From the NCBI GenBank assembly GCA_012970285.1, contig JIBW01000011.1, positions 162,230-226,229 of the forward strand: a stretch of 64,000 nt of DNA, read 5' to 3'. Under the pieces are notes generated by a model. The model did not search any database, had not been told where the DNA came from, and worked only from the letters and a program-made list of their open reading frames with translations. Below, piece after piece: positions 61,349 through 64,000 of this stretch (its first letter is position 1; every line of letters starts with the position of its first letter). The DNA comes from Bacillaceae bacterium JMAK1. Its GTDB lineage: Bacteria > Bacillota > Bacilli > Bacillales > Marinococcaceae. A program made the translations under genes and the position numbers.

Positions 61349-61937
61349 TGTATTTATATCTTATGGTAACAAAAAAATCTATATAAGATAGTAATTTTTT
61401 GAGAGTCATTCATAACCTTGTTAAAGTTTCGCTCTTTGTATTAAACCGATGTTTTCTTAAGTACAGTGACCTTGCGAAGAAGTCGCTATGAGTTGCGAAG
61501 TGAATTGCCTGCTGAAATTTAAATTGCATGTATTTATTAATCGAAAATTATGGTTTTAATTTAAATTAAATGAATGTAGACATACCAAAAGCAACATAGC
61601 TAAGAAATAAATTAAAATCGATATATGTAAAGTTGAAGCAAATCAAATTGTTTTCATTCGATTTGGATGTGGAACTTCTAAAACAACCTGACTTTTATTA
61701 TTTCCTGACAGAAAACTGGTCCTCAATTGTAAGAGTGTTTAACATACGATAGGTGGGAGATGAATGTCAGTTAAGGAAACAAATCTAAGCAACCCGATTT
61801 AAAACAAAAAGCAATAAGGTTCAATTCTAAAAAAACAAATCAATAACAAGATTTTAATATTTGAAAATAAGATCAATTTACCGAAACTTTGTTTTGTTTA
61901 TTTAGCGAAAAGTCATGAGAAGAATGATTCATATGAA
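61349..61937. other. AT-rich intergenic region
   Basis: No gene with a ribosome site of useful length; GGTGGGAGATGA at 61751 opens only four codons. Confidence 0.4.
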
Positions 61938-62217
61938 TAAGGCTAGAGGTATTCTATACACGTTGGCCAAGTTCCTCGGAAGATCTCTAAATGCTATCAA
62001 TAAGAACAAGGTCGGTGAGTCGGCAGAAGAGTTGCAGGTCGAGGACTCGGAAAAATATTCAAACAAGCCAAACTAGCAGGGCGAATCATCAAAGATGGAA
62101 AGAGCATGATTGCAGATGAAAGCGCCCCTGTTCATATCATCAAGTCAAGGGATGCATTGCGAGCAAGGTTATTTCGAAAGTGTGGATTAAGGGAAGCGGT
62201 CGAATCGTTGGAGCGTT
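61938..62217 (+). pseudogene. Relic of a small phage/ICE-type protein
   Basis: MNKARGILYTLAKFLGRSLN, AINKNKVG, then in another frame GRRVAGRGLGKIFKQAKLAG and SRDALRARLFRKCGLREAVE. The first parts match a common short phage protein (KARxxLYTLAKxLG...KxGxRxGRRxAGRxxGKxFK). Frame breaks near 61984 and 62020. Confidence 0.45.
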
Positions 62218-62255
62218 AAAACATGACGAGGATCACCACATAAGACTATCGAAAA

Positions 62256-62727
62256 TTGTATGGTCTAGGAAACCGAGGAATGCCATTCGAGCGGATGCTT
62301 GATCGTGCAAATGACTTTCTACAAATTAAAAGAAGTTGCACTCATCAGCAAACGTCCTACACCTGTTCAGATCGAAAGAACGAGAGGGCACAGAGTTTTG
62401 AGTGGTGTCATGACGGGAAAGAGTACTGTCGATTATGACGGCGTATATAAAGGCTTTCCTGTCACGTTCGAAGCGAAGTCATTCAAGGGAAAGAGCTTCC
62501 CTTTGAAGAACATCAAAGATCACCAGATTCAGGATTTACAGGATTCAAAGAAGCACGGCGGAAAAGCGTTCTTGCTTATCCATTCAGCCGATACGGACAA
62601 CGTGTTCCTGGTCACGGTCGATATGATGGAGTATTAAATGCAGCAGGCCAATAAAGGTGGACGGAAAAGCATTCCTTTAGATGAGTTGGAAATTATTCGT
62701 TCATGGTTGAGCCAATTCGAGGGATGA
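62256..62727 (+). pseudogene. recU: RecU-like Holliday junction resolvase, broken
   Basis: Frame 1: YGLGNRGMPFERMLDRANDF; after a shift near 62330: VALISKRPTPVQIERTRGHR, STVDYDGVYKGFPVTFEAKS (catalytic Asp and E-x-K), KNIKDHQIQDLQDSKKHGGK, TDNVFLVTVDMMEY, TAA at 62635, then in frame QQANKGGRKSIPLDELE. RecU cuts four-way junctions. One frameshift and one stop inactivate it. Confidence 0.75.
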
Positions 62728-62779
62728 AATGTGTTTATTTATCTGCAGTCGATAGATGGATCGATAAGGAGAGGACAGC

Positions 62780-63025
62780 ATGAGAAGAATTCAAGTATGG
62801 CAAGCGGAGATTCAATACAAATCAACAGTATTAGGTAGTTTTTCCATGAGAAAGGAATATATCGCAACGAAAGATAGGAGTTTGAGTGAAGCAGAGTCTG
62901 TGGCGATCCATTTAGGAGTGAAAAGGGCTCAAGAAGAGAAAAATGAAGATTTTGTTCAAATAGAAAATATTAATTATGCATCCGGAGCATACGTCGATGA
63001 TGAGGGGGCGAAGGGCGATGAGTGA
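62780..63025 (+). CDS. Small protein, conjugative-element type (81 aa)
   Basis: AGGAGAGGACAGC precedes the ATG. MRRIQVWQAEIQYKSTVLGS..., with a basic middle and acidic end. It overlaps the next frame by eight bases. No family recognised; neighbours suggest an ICE-type transfer region. Confidence 0.5.
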   Translation: MRRIQVWQAEIQYKSTVLGSFSMRKEYIATKDRSLSEAESVAIHLGVKRAQEEKNEDFVQIENINYASGAYVDDEGAKGDE

Positions 63026-63226
63026 TAATCGTTTAACCCTGATTCGGTTAAAGATATGGTATCAAGTTTCTCATACCATGAAAATATGAATGTACTTCTT
63101 AGAGCGCAAAATCAAATAGGGTCTCAATACATCAGCGAAAAACTAAGTATATATGAAATGAGGAAAAGCCTTGTTTTTATAGAGGCTGTTATAAATGAGT
63201 TGGAGCGTAGGAATGGAAGCTTATAA
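63018..63226 (+). pseudogene. Small frameshifted protein
   Basis: ATG at 63018 gives MSDNRLTLIRL..., while the coding-like frame reads SFNPDSVKDMVSSFSYHENM, NVLLRAQNQIGSQYISEKLS and ends ELERRNGSL at 63226. One shift near 63035 joins them; an internal ATG at 63056 is also possible. Confidence 0.4.
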
Positions 63227-63228
63227 AT

Positions 63229-63410
63229 CAAAAAATTAGTGTACAAGGGATTTTTGATGAGTTTGGTGCTTATGGATCGAGCACGATTGTAGATATTAAT
63301 GCCCGAGTAAGAAGTGCAGGGTTTTCCAGCATCATCAGAAGGTGAAACAGCCGATCGGCGTAAAATTGTATATTTTCGAAACCCCGTTCATGAAGTTTAA
63401 GGGGGAAATA
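63229..63410 (+). pseudogene. Small frameshifted protein, possible YddA-type
   Basis: NQKISVQGIFDEFGAYGSST, IVDINARVRSAGFSS, then after a shift near 63320 KQPIGVKLYIFETPFMKFKG EIKI. The position before the conB-like gene matches yddA in ICEBs1-type elements, but the family match is not secure. Confidence 0.35.
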
Positions 63411-63463
63411 AAAATTACTATGACTACAAAATATGTAATGTAGACAATTAGGAGGTGCGTACA

Positions 63464-63778
63464 TTGTCTCAATGGGTACAAAAGATAAAAGAATACTTTG
63501 GGAAGATCAAACGAGACAAAAAGGAAAGCCGAACGTTGCCAAAAGCGAAAAAGTCGAGCAAACCACTGATCTTTACTATATGGGCGTTGCTCATCATCTT
63601 AGTACTCACTTCACCGTTAGCATTAATCCGAGCGCAAAATGCTTTGAATACAAGCCAAACCGCACAAGCCAGTATCGAGGATGTGCAAGGTTCCCTTGAT
63701 GAAGAAACTGAGGATGAAGCTTATTTATATCAAAGTGAAGATGTCGTCAGTGGGGCGAAACCCCACGGTTTAACGTAA
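63464..63778 (+). pseudogene. Truncated TcpC/ConB-like conjugation protein
   Basis: TTG start behind AGGAGGTGCGTACA: MSQWVQKIKEYFGKIKRDKK, then one membrane helix (IFTIWALLIILVLTSPLALI), then NALNTSQTAQASIEDVQGSL, the usual N-terminus of the VirB8-like channel protein of ICEBs1/Tn916-type elements. Only about 100 residues remain; the end (SGAKPHGLT) overlaps a convergent gene. Confidence 0.65.
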
Positions 63779-64000
63779 TTTATTTCTAATGAAGTTCACG
63801 GTTATTTGAGAAAGGTAATAAGCCAAACCAGCAGACATACTAACTAAAAGATTAGATATTGATAGTTCTAAATAAGAATTTGGCTGTAGTGAATAATTAA
63901 CTAAGAAGATAATGAAAGTTCCAACAATACCGCCTAACATATAGTACAACCATTTTATTCTTTTGGGTTTAATAACCTTATCAATTACTAAAGAAAGGGG
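63770..64000 (-). CDS. C-terminal part of a membrane protein, cut by the window edge
   Basis: Leftward frame open from the edge: PLSLVIDKVIKPKRIKWLYY, MLGGIVGTFIIFLVNYSLQP, LSISNLLVSMSAGLAYYLSQ, ending RNKLR. Two membrane helices. The start is outside the window; no family recognised. Confidence 0.55.
   Translation of the reverse strand, partial: PLSLVIDKVIKPKRIKWLYYMLGGIVGTFIIFLVNYSLQPNSYLELSISNLLVSMSAGLAYYLSQITVNFIRNKLR

Noticed and set aside
1..64000. tRNA, rRNA and tmRNA genes
   Set aside because: No stretch with cloverleaf landmarks (GGTTCRA with matching acceptor arms) or rRNA-like sequence was seen.

Overview
The window reads as a large, mosaic, low-copy plasmid (or a plasmid-derived accessory region) of an endospore-forming member of the Bacillaceae. 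The evidence is low G+C content, many AGGAGG-type ribosome sites with TTG and GTG starts, and sporulation- or stress-type genes (GerM-like, Cse60-like, RsbR-like). Two independent iteron origins with their own initiators, a ParMR-type segregation locus, ardC/radC-like genes and pieces of a conjugative element support a plasmid. No rRNA, tRNA or CRISPR array was seen. Many genes carry one frameshift or one in-frame stop, so the region is either decaying or contains some sequence errors.

Layout. 0-5 kb: a degraded IS30 copy and an ardC island with remnants. 5-9 kb: a secreted His/Cys-rich protein with CopC- and CopD-like proteins. 9-11.7 kb: small genes, a cytosine methyltransferase fragment and a Cse60-like gene. 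11.8-13.4 kb: a gene-poor array of structured non-coding units. 13.6-15.4 kb: a PadR regulator and ChrA chromate transporter behind a palindromic operator. 15.6-18.2 kb: methyltransferase and DUF421 relics, small genes and a ferritin-like protein. 18.5-24.2 kb: an mnxEFG-like manganese oxidase cluster (mnxG 3' end replaced by an alcohol dehydrogenase fragment) and a manganese catalase. 24.3-28.5 kb: IS1182 relic, MFS transporter, amidase with a small AtzG-like partner. 28.8-32.5 kb: decayed AbrB/Doc pair, second ardC island, radC. 33.1-34.8 kb: IS200/IS605 element with intact TnpB.

34.8-40.7 kb carries the two replication modules (seven iterons with a DnaA-box-like site, then ten iterons). 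41.3-43.3 kb has a uvrX relic and a secreted two-Cys protein with a small membrane partner. 44-49.4 kb is a long rightward operon of plasmid genes ending in an SF1 helicase. 49.4-50.6 kb is a second non-coding array related to the first. 50.9-56.3 kb has an RsbR-like STAS protein, an intact IS30 copy, a frameshifted BCCT transporter and a second manganese catalase. 56.9-61.2 kb holds ParM/ParR, small DNA-binding proteins and two MerR-type regulators with repeat-rich promoters. 61.9-64 kb holds recU and conjugation-gene remnants.

Most notable are two sets of apparently structured RNAs. One is a pseudoknot-like element found five times between plasmid genes, whose outer stem pairs with the Shine-Dalgarno sequence of the next gene. 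The other is a three-stem GGAGGG...CCCTCC element found three times in the gene-free arrays. Both show compensatory base changes between copies. The accessory genes share a theme of metal and oxidant handling: copper, chromate, manganese oxidation and two manganese catalases.
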